Of a stretch of 21,311 bases of DNA, positions 13,738 to 21,175 are shown in pieces (positions within the stretch are counted from its first letter, which is position 1; each line of letters opens with the position of its first letter). Under the pieces are notes generated by a model. That model searched no databases. It saw only the letters and a program-made list of their open reading frames with translations, and was not told where the DNA came from. The position numbers and the translations under genes are program-made. Origin of the DNA: Oscillospiraceae bacterium (GTDB taxonomy: Bacteria > Bacillota > Clostridia > Oscillospirales > Ruminococcaceae); the NCBI GenBank assembly GCA_900768245.1, contig CAAGCE010000274.1, positions 1 to 21,311 on the forward strand. The letters are read 5' to 3'.

Positions 13738-14487
13738 TCAACCGAATCTGCCTGTGATATAGTCCTCGGTACGCTTGTCGGACGGAGTTGAGAAAAGCTT
13801 TTCCGTTTCATCAAATTCAACAACTTCTCCGAGGAGGAAAAAGGCTGTGCGGTCGGAAATTCTTGTAGCCTGCTGCATATTATGAGTAACAATTACAATT
13901 GTATATTTTTCTTTAAGCTCAATGGCAAGGTCTTCTATCTTGCTTGTGGAAATAGGGTCAAGAGCGGAGGTCGGCTCGTCCATAAGAAGCACCTCAGGCT
14001 CAACTGCCAGAGCTCTTGCAATGCAAAGACGCTGCTGCTGACCGCCCGAAAGACCGAGTGCACTTTTTTTCAGTCTGTCTTTAAGCTCGTCCCAGATAGC
14101 CGCACCCGTAAGGGAACGCTCAACTATCTCATCAAGCTTAGCCTTGGATTTTATGCCGTGGGTACGGGGACCGTAAGCAATATTGTCATAAACGCTCATT
14201 GGGAATGGGTTAGGCTTCTGGAATACCATACCTACCTTTTTGCGCAGCAGATTGGTATCCATACCATTGTAAATATCCTCACCGTCAAGAAGGACCTTAC
14301 CGTCGATCTTACAGCCTTCAACGAGGTCGTTCATACGGTTAAGTGATTTGAGGAGAGTGGATTTGCCGCAGCCTGAAGGACCGATAAAAGCGGTTATCTC
14401 CCCCGACGGAATGTTAAGGTTCACATCTTTGAGAGCGTGAAAGCTGCCGTAATGAAGATCAAGATGTTCGATTTCAAATTTATTCAT
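13738..14487 (-). CDS. pstB: Phosphate ABC transporter ATP-binding protein PstB
   Basis: This ATPase subunit powers high-affinity phosphate import with PstC and PstA. The 249 residues contain Walker A GPSGCGKST (36-44), the Q-loop in MVFQKPNPFPMSVYDNIAYG (a PstB-specific stretch), the LSGGQQQR signature, Walker B VLLMDEPTSALDP, and the switch histidine in VTHNMQQA. The ending RTEDYITGRFG is the usual PstB C-terminus. The ATG at 14487 has AGGAAC upstream. It is separated from pstA by 205 bases, almost wholly occupied by a foldback repeat, which is unusual inside a pst operon. Confidence 0.97.
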   Translation of the reverse strand: MNKFEIEHLDLHYGSFHALKDVNLNIPSGEITAFIGPSGCGKSTLLKSLNRMNDLVEGCKIDGKVLLDGEDIYNGMDTNLLRKKVGMVFQKPNPFPMSVYDNIAYGPRTHGIKSKAKLDEIVERSLTGAAIWDELKDRLKKSALGLSGGQQQRLCIARALAVEPEVLLMDEPTSALDPISTSKIEDLAIELKEKYTIVIVTHNMQQATRISDRTAFFLLGEVVEFDETEKLFSTPSDKRTEDYITGRFG

Positions 14488-14507
14488 AGAAGAAGTTCCT
14501 CATTTCA

Positions 14508-14704
14508 GGGGTTCTCTAAAAACCGTAACAAAATAATCCTTTGGATTATTAGCAAATTTTCGTCGGGACTTTGTGTAGCTTCAAGGCAGCGAAACGCAGC
14601 ATAATACTACGGAATACATTCCGAATGTATTTCAAGTTTCGCTAACGCTGAAGATGCACAAAGTCGTAGAAAATTTGCCGTGAGGGAGGTTTTTAGAGGT
14701 TCCC
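14508..14704. repeat. 197-bp foldback repeat between pstA and pstB
   Basis: The termini GGGGTTCTCTAAAAACC (14508-14524) and GGTTTTTAGAGGTTCCC (14688-14704) are inverted copies. The arms continue with GCAAATTTTC, GACTTTGTG, CTTCA and AGCGAAAC on both sides. Inner palindromes are AATAATCC/GGATTATT and GGAATACATTC/GAATGTATT. In the operon RNA it would form a long multi-stem hairpin. It overlaps the last 12 bases of pstA and supplies its stop codon. Confidence 0.85.
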
Positions 14705-15553
14705 TTTTGATATTTTCTTTGCGATAAAGGACGAAGCCGCATTGATAAGAACAACGATAACAAGCAGAACAACAGCAGTTGCATAAGCCTGTTCGGCAGC
14801 AAGACCCTCGTTCCATAGTGCATAAAGGTGAACGGAAAGAGTTCTTCCCGAACCCATAAGATTTTTCGGTATCTGAGCAACAGTACCAGCAGTAAAGATG
14901 AGTGCCGCAGTTTCACCGACGATACGTCCGACAGCAAGGATTACACCTGCAAGGATACCCGGAACGGCAGAGGGAAGAACTATTCTGAAAACCGTTCTCA
15001 GCTTGCCTGCACCAAGACCGAAGCTGCCCTCACGGTAGCTGTCGGGAACACTTTTGAGAGCCTCCTCCGTTGTACGCATAATGAGCGGAAGTATCATAAT
15101 GGCAAGAGTGAATGCACCTGCCAGCATCGAATAACCCCATTTCAGCTTTGCAACGAAAAGCAGACTTCCGAAAAGACCGTAAACGATAGACGGAATGCCC
15201 GAAAGTGTTTCTGTGGTGATACGGACTGCTGTCACAAGCTTATTGCCCCTCTTTGCATATTCAACAAGATATACCGCCGAAAAAACACCGAGCGGAACGG
15301 CAATAAGCAAGGAAACCAGCGTCATAGTGACTGTGTTCACAAGAGCAGGGAAAAGCGAAACGTTCTCCGAGTTGTATTCAAACGCAAAAAGGTCTGGAGA
15401 AAGATTCGGCACACCCTTGATAAGAATGTATACGATAATGCAGACCAGGACCGCAGCGGTAAATATCGCCGCAAACCGGACCAGAAAGCGCAGCAGCACC
15501 GACTGAAGCTTGGCAGCATTAAAGGTTTTCTTATGAGAAATATTTTTTTCCAA
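14693..15553 (-). CDS. pstA: Phosphate ABC transporter permease PstA
   Basis: This inner-membrane permease pairs with PstC. The 286 residues have about six membrane helices (the first near 25-50, FAAIFTAAVLVCIIVYILI) and the cytoplasmic EAA loop GLGAGKLRTVFRIVLPSAVPG, which docks on PstB. TLSGIPSIVYGLFG and RIVGETAALIFTAG are PstA-typical. The start appears to be TTG at 15553, with AAGGGGC about 10 bases upstream; no in-frame ATG precedes the first membrane helix. The final codons AAC CTC TAA lie in the terminus of the foldback repeat at 14508-14704, so the element sets the C-terminus (KGNL). The 229-base gap to pstC holds another repeat. Confidence 0.94.
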   Translation of the reverse strand: MEKNISHKKTFNAAKLQSVLLRFLVRFAAIFTAAVLVCIIVYILIKGVPNLSPDLFAFEYNSENVSLFPALVNTVTMTLVSLLIAVPLGVFSAVYLVEYAKRGNKLVTAVRITTETLSGIPSIVYGLFGSLLFVAKLKWGYSMLAGAFTLAIMILPLIMRTTEEALKSVPDSYREGSFGLGAGKLRTVFRIVLPSAVPGILAGVILAVGRIVGETAALIFTAGTVAQIPKNLMGSGRTLSVHLYALWNEGLAAEQAYATAVVLLVIVVLINAASSFIAKKISKGNL

Positions 15554-15579
15554 AGATCAAACGCCCCTTTTGGGAATGT

Positions 15580-15726
15580 ATTTTTTTATTTTTTATTTAG
15601 ACGCGCCCGAATTTGCTGCGAACCCAAAGAAAGTAACCGCGGCGCAGGTACACGCAATGCTGCAAAGCGGAGCGAAGAATTGCTTTCTTTGGAACAAAGC
15701 AAAATGAGGTGTCCAAAATAAAAAAA
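15580..15726. repeat. GC-rich intergenic repeat between pstC and pstA
   Basis: The edges are inverted: GTATTTTTTTATTTTTTATT...GACGCGCC on the left, and the reverse complement of GGTGTCCAAAATAAAAAAAC on the right. CCAAAGAAAG (15624-15633) pairs perfectly with CTTTCTTTGG (15683-15692). CCGCGGCGCAGGTA links it to the minus-strand copy at 10565-10645. It would be transcribed as a stem-loop inside the pst mRNA. No gene is seen in 15554-15782. Confidence 0.75.
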
Positions 15727-15782
15727 CAACACAATCTAAAAGCTCAAATCAAAGCCGACGGATAACGTGCAATTGCAGCTTA

Positions 15783-16661
15783 TCAGTCTTTTTCCGAACT
15801 GCGCTTTATTATCGAAAATGTAAGATTGATAATGAGAATGAAAACAAAGAGCACAACTGCCGTTGCAATAAGTGCTTCACGGTGAAGATCTGCCGCATAT
15901 CCCATTTCAAGTACGATGTTGGCTGTCATTGTTCTGACGCCTTTAAGTATGCTTTCGGGAATGACCGCCTGATTTCCCGCTACCATTACGACCGCCATTG
16001 TTTCACCTATGGCACGTCCGACACCAAGTATCACACCTGCAAGAATACCCGATTTTGCGGCGGGAAGTATTGCAAAGAAAACGCTTCGTTCATGGCTCGC
16101 ACCAAGTGCAAGGGAACCCTCGTAATAGCTGTTCGGCACTGCCCTTATCGCACTTTCCGATACGCCGATTATCGTCGGAAGTATCATTATTCCAAGTACA
16201 ATGCTTGCGGCAAGGAGGCTTGAACCCTTTCCGCCGAAAAGCTGTCTGATAAGCGGAACTATTACCATAAGTCCGAAAAAGCCGTAAACTACCGACGGAA
16301 TACCTGCCATAAGGTCTATCGCAGGCTTCAGCACCTTGTAAAGCTTCGGCGGACAGAATCTTGCCATAAAAACTGCGGTAAGTATTCCGATAGGAACACC
16401 GATCATTATCGCTCCTGCCGTAACATAAATGCTGCCGAGTATCATCGGAAAAATGCCGAAAATATTGTTGCCCGGCTTCCATTTCGTTCCCAGCAGAAAA
16501 TCACCTGCGCCTATCTTTGCAATGGCAGGGATACCGTTTGCAAAAAGGAATATGCAGATGAGTGCTACCGCAACTATTGATATACACGCCGCCGCAAGAA
16601 ATACAACGTGCATTACCGCTTCCCATATCTTATGGGAGGAGTATTTTTTTACTTCTTTCAT
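15783..16661 (-). CDS. pstC: Phosphate ABC transporter permease PstC
   Basis: This is the second permease of the Pst transporter. The 292 residues have a first membrane helix at about 17-42 (VVFLAAACISIVAVALICIFLF), five more after it, and an EAA loop LGASHERSVFFAILPAAKSG for PstB. PAIDLMAGIPSVVYGFFG and GVGRAIGETMAVVMVAGN are diagnostic. I prefer the ATG at 16661 (MKEVKKYS), which gives a typical PstC N-terminus. A GGAG site lies 12 bases upstream, within the 3' arm of a hairpin (16673-16699). In-frame alternatives at 16685 and 16742 would add 8 or 27 polar residues, and the latter would overlap pstS by 22 bases. Confidence 0.92.
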   Translation of the reverse strand: MKEVKKYSSHKIWEAVMHVVFLAAACISIVAVALICIFLFANGIPAIAKIGAGDFLLGTKWKPGNNIFGIFPMILGSIYVTAGAIMIGVPIGILTAVFMARFCPPKLYKVLKPAIDLMAGIPSVVYGFFGLMVIVPLIRQLFGGKGSSLLAASIVLGIMILPTIIGVSESAIRAVPNSYYEGSLALGASHERSVFFAILPAAKSGILAGVILGVGRAIGETMAVVMVAGNQAVIPESILKGVRTMTANIVLEMGYAADLHREALIATAVVLFVFILIINLTFSIIKRSSEKD

Positions 16662-16672
16662 ATACCGAATAT

Positions 16673-16699
16673 GCTCCGTCCGCATTGCGCAGACGGAGC
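16673..16699 (-). promoter_or_regulatory. Hairpin between pstS and pstC covering the pstC ribosome site
   Basis: In the mRNA GCTCCGTC (16699-16692) pairs with GACGGAGC (16680-16673), extended by G-C and G-U pairs to about 11 bp. No T-run follows, so it is not a standard terminator. The GGAG of the second arm is the best ribosome site for pstC. It may protect pstS mRNA or lower pstC translation relative to pstS. Confidence 0.55.
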
Positions 16700-16720
16700 T
16701 TCTCCTTCCGTTTTTTCGGA

Positions 16721-17677
16721 TCAGCCGATAAGTGAATCCCAAGTTATGATGTCGCCTGTGTAAACATTCTTTACCTGCTCTGATGTGAGGTTTTCAACAG
16801 GGTTATCGTTGCTTACGATAACTGTGATACCGTCCATTGCGATAACTGTCGGTGTAAGTCCGCCTGCAAGCTCGCTGTCCTTGAGTTCTCTTGAAGCCAT
16901 ACCTATGTCGCAGATGCCTTCCATTGCGCTGTTCATACCTGTTGTGGAGTCGCTCTGGTTGATCTCGACAGTAACATCGGGGTTGATAGCTTCATATGCT
17001 TCCTTGAGCTTTTCCATTACAGGTGTTACGGAAGATGAGCCTGCAACTGTGATCTTGCCGCTCTGCTTTGTGCTTTCGTAAGCTTCGCCCTCGGAGGAAA
17101 TGTAACCATTGTCAGCGATAACAGCCTGTCCGTCAGCTGACATAATGAATGTGATAAAGTCCTTCGCAACATCTGAAATATCGTCCTTTGTTGCAATGTT
17201 GAACGGACGTGCGATCTTATAATCACCGCTATTGATGTTTTCAACAGTAGCTTCAACACCGTCAATATCAACGGATTTTACTGAGTTGTCAAGTGAGCCC
17301 AGTGAGATATAGCCGATAGCATATTCGTCCTGTGAAACTGTTGTCATCATAACGCCTGTGCTCTGTGTGATAGCGGCGTCATCTGTTGTGTAGTCTACCT
17401 TTTCGCCTGCGTCGTTCTTCTGCTCAACGTCGAAAAGTTCAATGAATGCGCCTCTTGTACCTGAACCGTCCTCACGGGAGCATACGTTGATCTCCTTTGA
17501 AGGATCAAAGTCGGAAGATGCTGTTTTTGTATCTGTTTCAGCGTTTGCTGATGTATCAGCCTGTGCACCTGCGGCAGCAGTTGTTTCTGTTGCTGTGTTT
17601 GAGCTTGTGCAGCCTGAAAGCGCACATACGCTTAAAACACCTGCGATAGCTGCTGACATAATTTTTTTCATTGACAT
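16721..17677 (-). CDS. pstS: Phosphate-binding lipoprotein PstS (swapped domain order)
   Basis: This lipid-anchored receptor delivers phosphate to PstCA. The 318 residues begin with a lipoprotein signal (KK, hydrophobic core, lipobox ALSGC, Cys23) and a Ser/Thr/Ala linker (24-55). The segment with the phosphate-contacting SREDGSGTRG (67-76) comes first. The segment with GSSSVTPVMEKL (213-224), MASREL and MDGITVIV comes last, ending in YTGDIITWDSLIG. In E. coli-type PstS the GSSS-like segment comes first, so the halves are circularly permuted; I recall streptococcal PstS having the same order. No frameshift or duplication is seen. AAGGAG lies eight bases before the ATG at 17677. It is the first gene of the operon, below Pho-box-like repeats. 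Confidence 0.95.
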   Translation of the reverse strand: MSMKKIMSAAIAGVLSVCALSGCTSSNTATETTAAAGAQADTSANAETDTKTASSDFDPSKEINVCSREDGSGTRGAFIELFDVEQKNDAGEKVDYTTDDAAITQSTGVMMTTVSQDEYAIGYISLGSLDNSVKSVDIDGVEATVENINSGDYKIARPFNIATKDDISDVAKDFITFIMSADGQAVIADNGYISSEGEAYESTKQSGKITVAGSSSVTPVMEKLKEAYEAINPDVTVEINQSDSTTGMNSAMEGICDIGMASRELKDSELAGGLTPTVIAMDGITVIVSNDNPVENLTSEQVKNVYTGDIITWDSLIG

Positions 17678-17726
17678 ATTAATTACTCCTTAATATCGTT
17701 TTATATAATCTTTGTTCCCTTGAACA

Positions 17727-17790
17727 GTTATAATGATACCCCCCGAATGTAAAGTGTAAAAGCAAAGGAATGTTAAATCGAGGTTAAACA
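17727..17790 (-). promoter_or_regulatory. pstS promoter region with Pho-box-like repeats
   Basis: On the minus strand TTTAAC (17788-17783), five bases, TTTAAC (17777-17772), then TTTGCT (17767-17762) and TTTACA, TTTACA (17760-17749) precede a likely -10 TATAAC (17732-17727). The 11-bp spacing of TT(A/T)AC-type hexamers matches Gram-positive PhoP/PhoB boxes. A good -35 is missing, as is common in activated Pho promoters. Further TGTAAA-like words continue to 17830. Confidence 0.65.
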
Positions 17791-17897
17791 GCAAGCTTAA
17801 ATGTAAAATGTCGACCTACAGCGTAAAATCAGGATAAATAAAGTACTGTATGCTAAATTCAGCGAAAAAAACGAGTGATCTGTTACATGAAAAGGAC

Positions 17898-17957
17898 GTT
17901 AAGTAATTAAACTGTAACGGAAATGTAATTGTATTTATGGGAGCAAAATGGTATAAT
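17898..17957 (+). promoter_or_regulatory. Pho-box-like array and promoter of the divergent lipoprotein gene
   Basis: GTAA occurs at 17903, 17914 and 17925 (AGTAAT, TGTAAC, TGTAAT), exactly 11 bases apart. The array ends at a weak -35 TTGTAT (17929-17934), a 17-base spacer and TATAAT (17952-17957). Repeats in phase just upstream of a weak -35 are what a PhoB/PhoP-activated promoter shows. No other feature is visible between 17831 and 17897 apart from scattered TGTTAC-like words. Confidence 0.6.
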
Positions 17958-17984
17958 AGTATACAGAAAGGGTGGAGTATACTA
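17957..17984 (+). promoter_or_regulatory. Inverted repeat at the lipoprotein gene start site
   Basis: TAGTATAC (17957-17964) and GTATACTA (17977-17984) are a perfect 8-bp inverted repeat with a 12-base centre. They begin in the -10 box and cover the expected transcription start. It could be an operator or an mRNA hairpin. Confidence 0.5.
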
Positions 17985-18019
17985 TATATTCTGCCATAAA
18001 TACATAAGGAGGTTTGCAC

Positions 18020-19312
18020 ATGGCTCAACATGAAAAACATATAAAGTCAGTTTTGGTCTGTGTACTTTCAGCAATGCTGTTAGCCTCGTGCAGTGCGGAA
18101 ACAGCTTCGTCCTCAGCGGGCAGTACCGCTTCGGAAACATACTCTGCCGATACGGGTATCAATGAAGCAAGCATTGATACCCATGAAGACGATCTTATAA
18201 GAAACGGTCTTGGCGCAGTTTATCAGGCCGGCGATGAAGGCTCGTCGGTTTATGACCCTGAGGAATTTTCATCATATACAACGGAATTTTCCGACGCAGA
18301 AAACAAGTATATGATAACAATTGAGCTTAATGCCGCAAAAACAACGTTTGAGCTTACACTTGAAGACAGCAGCTTTGAATTCTCGACATTTGAAATAACA
18401 GCACCGGAAAATTATACTCTCAATATTCCGTTTTCACAGGACAGCGCATCGACAGTATGCAGCCTTATCAAGAATACAGTTGACGATACTTCCGTGCCGG
18501 ATATTCTTTCATTTACATTCTACCTTAATAATTTTGATGACGAAAGCCTTGCATACAGCGTGAAGAAATTCTATTCCGTAAAGGACGGAAAGATATGTGA
18601 GATAAAGCTTTACGACAATACATCGGGAACATCAGAACCCCTTGAATACTGCTCCGATTTCACACTTTATCATACAGAGCCGCTCCGCTTTATGCCTGCA
18701 CCTGTGGTCTCATATGATGAAAACAAAAATGCATCGGTAAATCTGAGCGTGTACGACTTTGATCCCGATGAAATGACATTCACAAAGAATACCGTTGATA
18801 CATCATTTGAAAACAGTCCGCTTTATTACGGCTACGCAGCATATGCAACAGCAAATGACATCGCCGCATACTTCACAACAACGAGCCTTAATGTAAGCGA
18901 CTATGAAAACTATGTTGAAGTACCGTCAGTAAGCAACAGCGAAATAAACGACTACTTCTTTAAGGTCGATGACCCACGCTTCGCAACCGTGGAAGAGCTG
19001 AAAGAGTTCACAAGAAAATATTTTTCCGAAAAGCTTGTAACAGATATGTTCCTCAATGCCCCTCAGAAATACCGTGACATTGACGGCAGCCTTTATACAA
19101 TAGTAGGCGACGGCGGAATGGACTTCACCCTCGGTCAGATAACAATAACCGACTATTCCGAAAACGGCAATGAGATAACCTACCACACAAAGCAGGAAAA
19201 ATTCAATGACGACGGTGACTTTGTTGATTTCATTGACGGCGGCGACTTCGTTATCGAGCGTGACCCGTCAAACGATACCTTTAAAGTTACAAAATACACA
19301 TTGAGATATTAA
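18020..19312 (+). CDS. Lipoprotein of unknown function, candidate Pho regulon member
   Basis: The 430 residues begin with a lipoprotein signal (basic start, hydrophobic 8-22, lipobox LASC with Cys24), then a Ser/Thr-rich linker (25-50). The body is acidic and mostly beta-like. Residues about 75-240 form one unit; about 310-430 a second (PRFATVEELKEFTRKYFSEK, then YRDIDGSLYTIVGDGG and a series of strands). The last part vaguely resembles the IseA/YoeB DL-endopeptidase-inhibitor fold, but I would not name it so. The ATG at 18020 has AGGAGG seven bases upstream; an earlier TTG would overlap that site. The gene is monocistronic, divergent from pstS, and shares the intergenic region with Pho-box-like repeats. 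Its role in phosphate or envelope stress is inferred from position only. Confidence 0.8.
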   Translation: MAQHEKHIKSVLVCVLSAMLLASCSAETASSSAGSTASETYSADTGINEASIDTHEDDLIRNGLGAVYQAGDEGSSVYDPEEFSSYTTEFSDAENKYMITIELNAAKTTFELTLEDSSFEFSTFEITAPENYTLNIPFSQDSASTVCSLIKNTVDDTSVPDILSFTFYLNNFDDESLAYSVKKFYSVKDGKICEIKLYDNTSGTSEPLEYCSDFTLYHTEPLRFMPAPVVSYDENKNASVNLSVYDFDPDEMTFTKNTVDTSFENSPLYYGYAAYATANDIAAYFTTTSLNVSDYENYVEVPSVSNSEINDYFFKVDDPRFATVEELKEFTRKYFSEKLVTDMFLNAPQKYRDIDGSLYTIVGDGGMDFTLGQITITDYSENGNEITYHTKQEKFNDDGDFVDFIDGGDFVIERDPSNDTFKVTKYTLRY

Positions 19313-19317
19313 AATTT

Positions 19318-19351
19318 AAGTGCCATGGATATTTGTTTCTGTGGCACTTTT
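19318..19351 (+). terminator. Terminator of the lipoprotein gene
   Basis: AAGTGCCA (19318-19325) pairs with TGGCACTT (19342-19349). The following TTTTATTTTTATT is shared with the T-rich edge of a GC-rich repeat. Confidence 0.9.
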
Positions 19352-19420
19352 TTATTTTTATTGGGGCGGCGGTTTGAAATTTGCTGCAAGCTTTAAAATA
19401 GTGTTCCGCCGCGGTCGCAG
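19347..19420 (+). repeat. GC-rich intergenic repeat, plus-strand copy
   Basis: The T-rich edge, GGGGCGGCGGTTTGAAATTT, GCTGCAAGC and GTTCCGCCGCGGTCGCAGC are in the same order as the copies at 121 (inverted) and 10470. It lies between two converging genes, with its T-rich edge serving as the T-tract of the preceding terminator. Confidence 0.8.
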
Positions 19421-19436
19421 CTATGCTGTGTACCCA

Positions 19437-19478
19437 TAATAAAAAGCTCTTCCAAACCACATAAGATTTGGAAGAGCT
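19437..19478 (-). terminator. Terminator of the GH26 gene
   Basis: A perfect 12-bp stem, AGCTCTTCCAAA / TTTGGAAGAGCT (19445-19456, 19467-19478), is followed on the minus strand by TTTTTATTATG. It is six bases past the stop codon. Confidence 0.92.
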
Positions 19479-19483
19479 GAATT

Positions 19484-21127
19484 TTATTTGTAATTTTTCA
19501 GATCAGGAAGTTCATCAAGTGTCAATGTTCTGTCGCTGTTGTAAGCTTTGTTGAGAAGTGATTTTTCAGTATATTCCTCATTGAGCACTACACCAAGCTT
19601 CAATGTGAAAGGATCGCTCCATGTGCCCCAGAAAAGCCAGCGTGAATTATCATTCATAACATTGTCAGGATCCATTACACAGCCGTTTTCGGAAAGTGCA
19701 ATAAGCTTTGGTTCGCCGGATGCTTCAACGCACTTTGCAAATGTACCGCTGTAACTTGTGTAAACATTGTTGCCCTGATAAATGTCCCATGAAACAATGT
19801 CAACCGTTTCATCACCAGGATACCATTCTGCGTCCTGACCGTTCCACATCCAGATAAGGTTTGTGAGGTTATGCTCATTAGTCATTTTATCGTACATAAC
19901 GTTCCAGAGCTTTATGTAGCTTTCAGCGGAGCAATTTCCCCACCAGAACCAGCCGCCCGATGCTTCGTGAAGAGGACGCCATATTACAGGTACGCCTGCG
20001 TCACGGAGCCTTGCAAGCTGTTCGGAAATTGCGTCAATATCGTCCATAAGGAGCTGATAAGCCGCTTCATCTTCACCGTTCATTATCTTGTCAAGGTCAA
20101 GGTTTGAGCCTTCCTTATAGAATGAACTGTACCAAGGATTATCCTTGTTGTTTACACAGTAATCCATCGGGGTCGTCCAATGCCAGCAAAGCTGAACTAT
20201 TCCGCCTGCGTTCTGATACCAGTCATAGGCAAACTCGACTGTATTGCTCTGTGAACCGTTTGCAACACTGCAAAGGCTGTAACCCGACATATCAAGTCCG
20301 AGAACGGCAAATTCCTTGCCTGTTTCGTTTCTTATTTTTTCAAGTTCGGAGGACTGTCTGCCCTCATCGGCAAACTGACCTGTAAGGCTGTATTTTCCGT
20401 AAACGTCGCAGAGGAATTTGTAAAGGCTCTGTGTGTGTTCATCAGCATTCGGATTTGAAAGGGCAGCCTTTACAGCATATGTTTCATCGGTAACGATATT
20501 GCTTTTTGTAAGCTCGATGTAATCATATGAGATGTAGCCCCAGTAAGGAGTTACAGTGATCTCATGAGTTCCTGCTTCAAGGTGAAGGTTTTTCAGCCAC
20601 GAGTCGCCGAAAATACCGAGTGAATCGCTTTGTATCTCGCCTACACGTTCGCCGTCAACAGCAACATAGTTGACACGTCCTGCGTCTGAGGGAAGCGAAA
20701 CAAAATTAACATCATAAAATCCCGAATATTCAATGTCAACATTAAATGTAAGACTGTCGCCCTCTTTGTTAAGGTTTGAAACACATTTTCCGTTTGCTGC
20801 GGCAACATTGTCCGAAACCGTACAGCCGCCTCCGAGAACAGCGTCCTCAGCTTCATAAACCGCCTTGAAATCATCAGGGACTTCATTTGCTGTAAGAGGA
20901 TAGTCGCTCAGATCCAATGAGTCGTTATATTCTGTCCTTATTTCACCGTAAACAGCCTTGATAGCGTTCTCAGCGACAATTTCGGCTGCTGTTGTCTGTG
21001 CAGTATCAGCATCATTGGCATTTTCGCCGTTTTCATTGCCGTTTCCACAGGCAGTAAGAGTAAGCATAGACAATGCGGCAGCAAAAGCAGCGGTGCGCAA
21101 AGCATTGCGCTTAAAAGTATACTTCAT
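19484..21127 (-). CDS. GH26 beta-mannanase lipoprotein with CBM35-like module
   Basis: This cell-surface glycoside hydrolase probably cleaves beta-1,4-mannan chains. The 547 residues have a lipoprotein signal (Cys27 in LTLTAC), an Asn/Asp/Ala/Thr linker (28-55), a CBM35-like module (about 88-208: VYEAEDAVLGGG, SGFYDVNF, NYVAVDGE, WLKNLHLEAGTHEI, YDYIEL) and a GH26 catalytic domain (about 230-530). The acid/base Glu388 is in WRPLHEASGGWFWWG and the nucleophile Glu480 in ALSENG. WHWTTP and WNG are other family marks. GH26 also holds some non-mannan enzymes, so the substrate is likely, not proven. Lipid anchoring suggests the products are taken up by the same cell. No dockerin is present. The ATG at 21127 has GGAGG seven bases upstream. 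Confidence 0.93.
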   Translation of the reverse strand: MKYTFKRNALRTAAFAAALSMLTLTACGNGNENGENANDADTAQTTAAEIVAENAIKAVYGEIRTEYNDSLDLSDYPLTANEVPDDFKAVYEAEDAVLGGGCTVSDNVAAANGKCVSNLNKEGDSLTFNVDIEYSGFYDVNFVSLPSDAGRVNYVAVDGERVGEIQSDSLGIFGDSWLKNLHLEAGTHEITVTPYWGYISYDYIELTKSNIVTDETYAVKAALSNPNADEHTQSLYKFLCDVYGKYSLTGQFADEGRQSSELEKIRNETGKEFAVLGLDMSGYSLCSVANGSQSNTVEFAYDWYQNAGGIVQLCWHWTTPMDYCVNNKDNPWYSSFYKEGSNLDLDKIMNGEDEAAYQLLMDDIDAISEQLARLRDAGVPVIWRPLHEASGGWFWWGNCSAESYIKLWNVMYDKMTNEHNLTNLIWMWNGQDAEWYPGDETVDIVSWDIYQGNNVYTSYSGTFAKCVEASGEPKLIALSENGCVMDPDNVMNDNSRWLFWGTWSDPFTLKLGVVLNEEYTEKSLLNKAYNSDRTLTLDELPDLKNYK

Positions 21128-21169
21128 TTAATTACCTCCATAAAAATGCATAAAAAACCATATGAAACA

Positions 21170-21175
21170 ATTATA
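21170..21175 (-). promoter_or_regulatory. -10 box of the GH26 gene at the edge of a repeat
   Basis: On the minus strand TATAAT (21175-21170) overlaps the terminus ATACTAATAACC of the repeat that begins at 21173. The -35 position (about CCTATA, 21198-21193) is poor and falls within the repeat. Confidence 0.5.

Noticed and set aside
14828..15721. A 297-codon plus-strand frame opposite pstA.
   Set aside because: It is antisense to a clear permease, highly charged and Cys-rich without motifs, and it ends in a repeat.
16721..17677. Frameshifted or duplicated pstS as the cause of the unusual motif order.
   Set aside because: One continuous frame contains each motif once, with a normal length and signal peptide.
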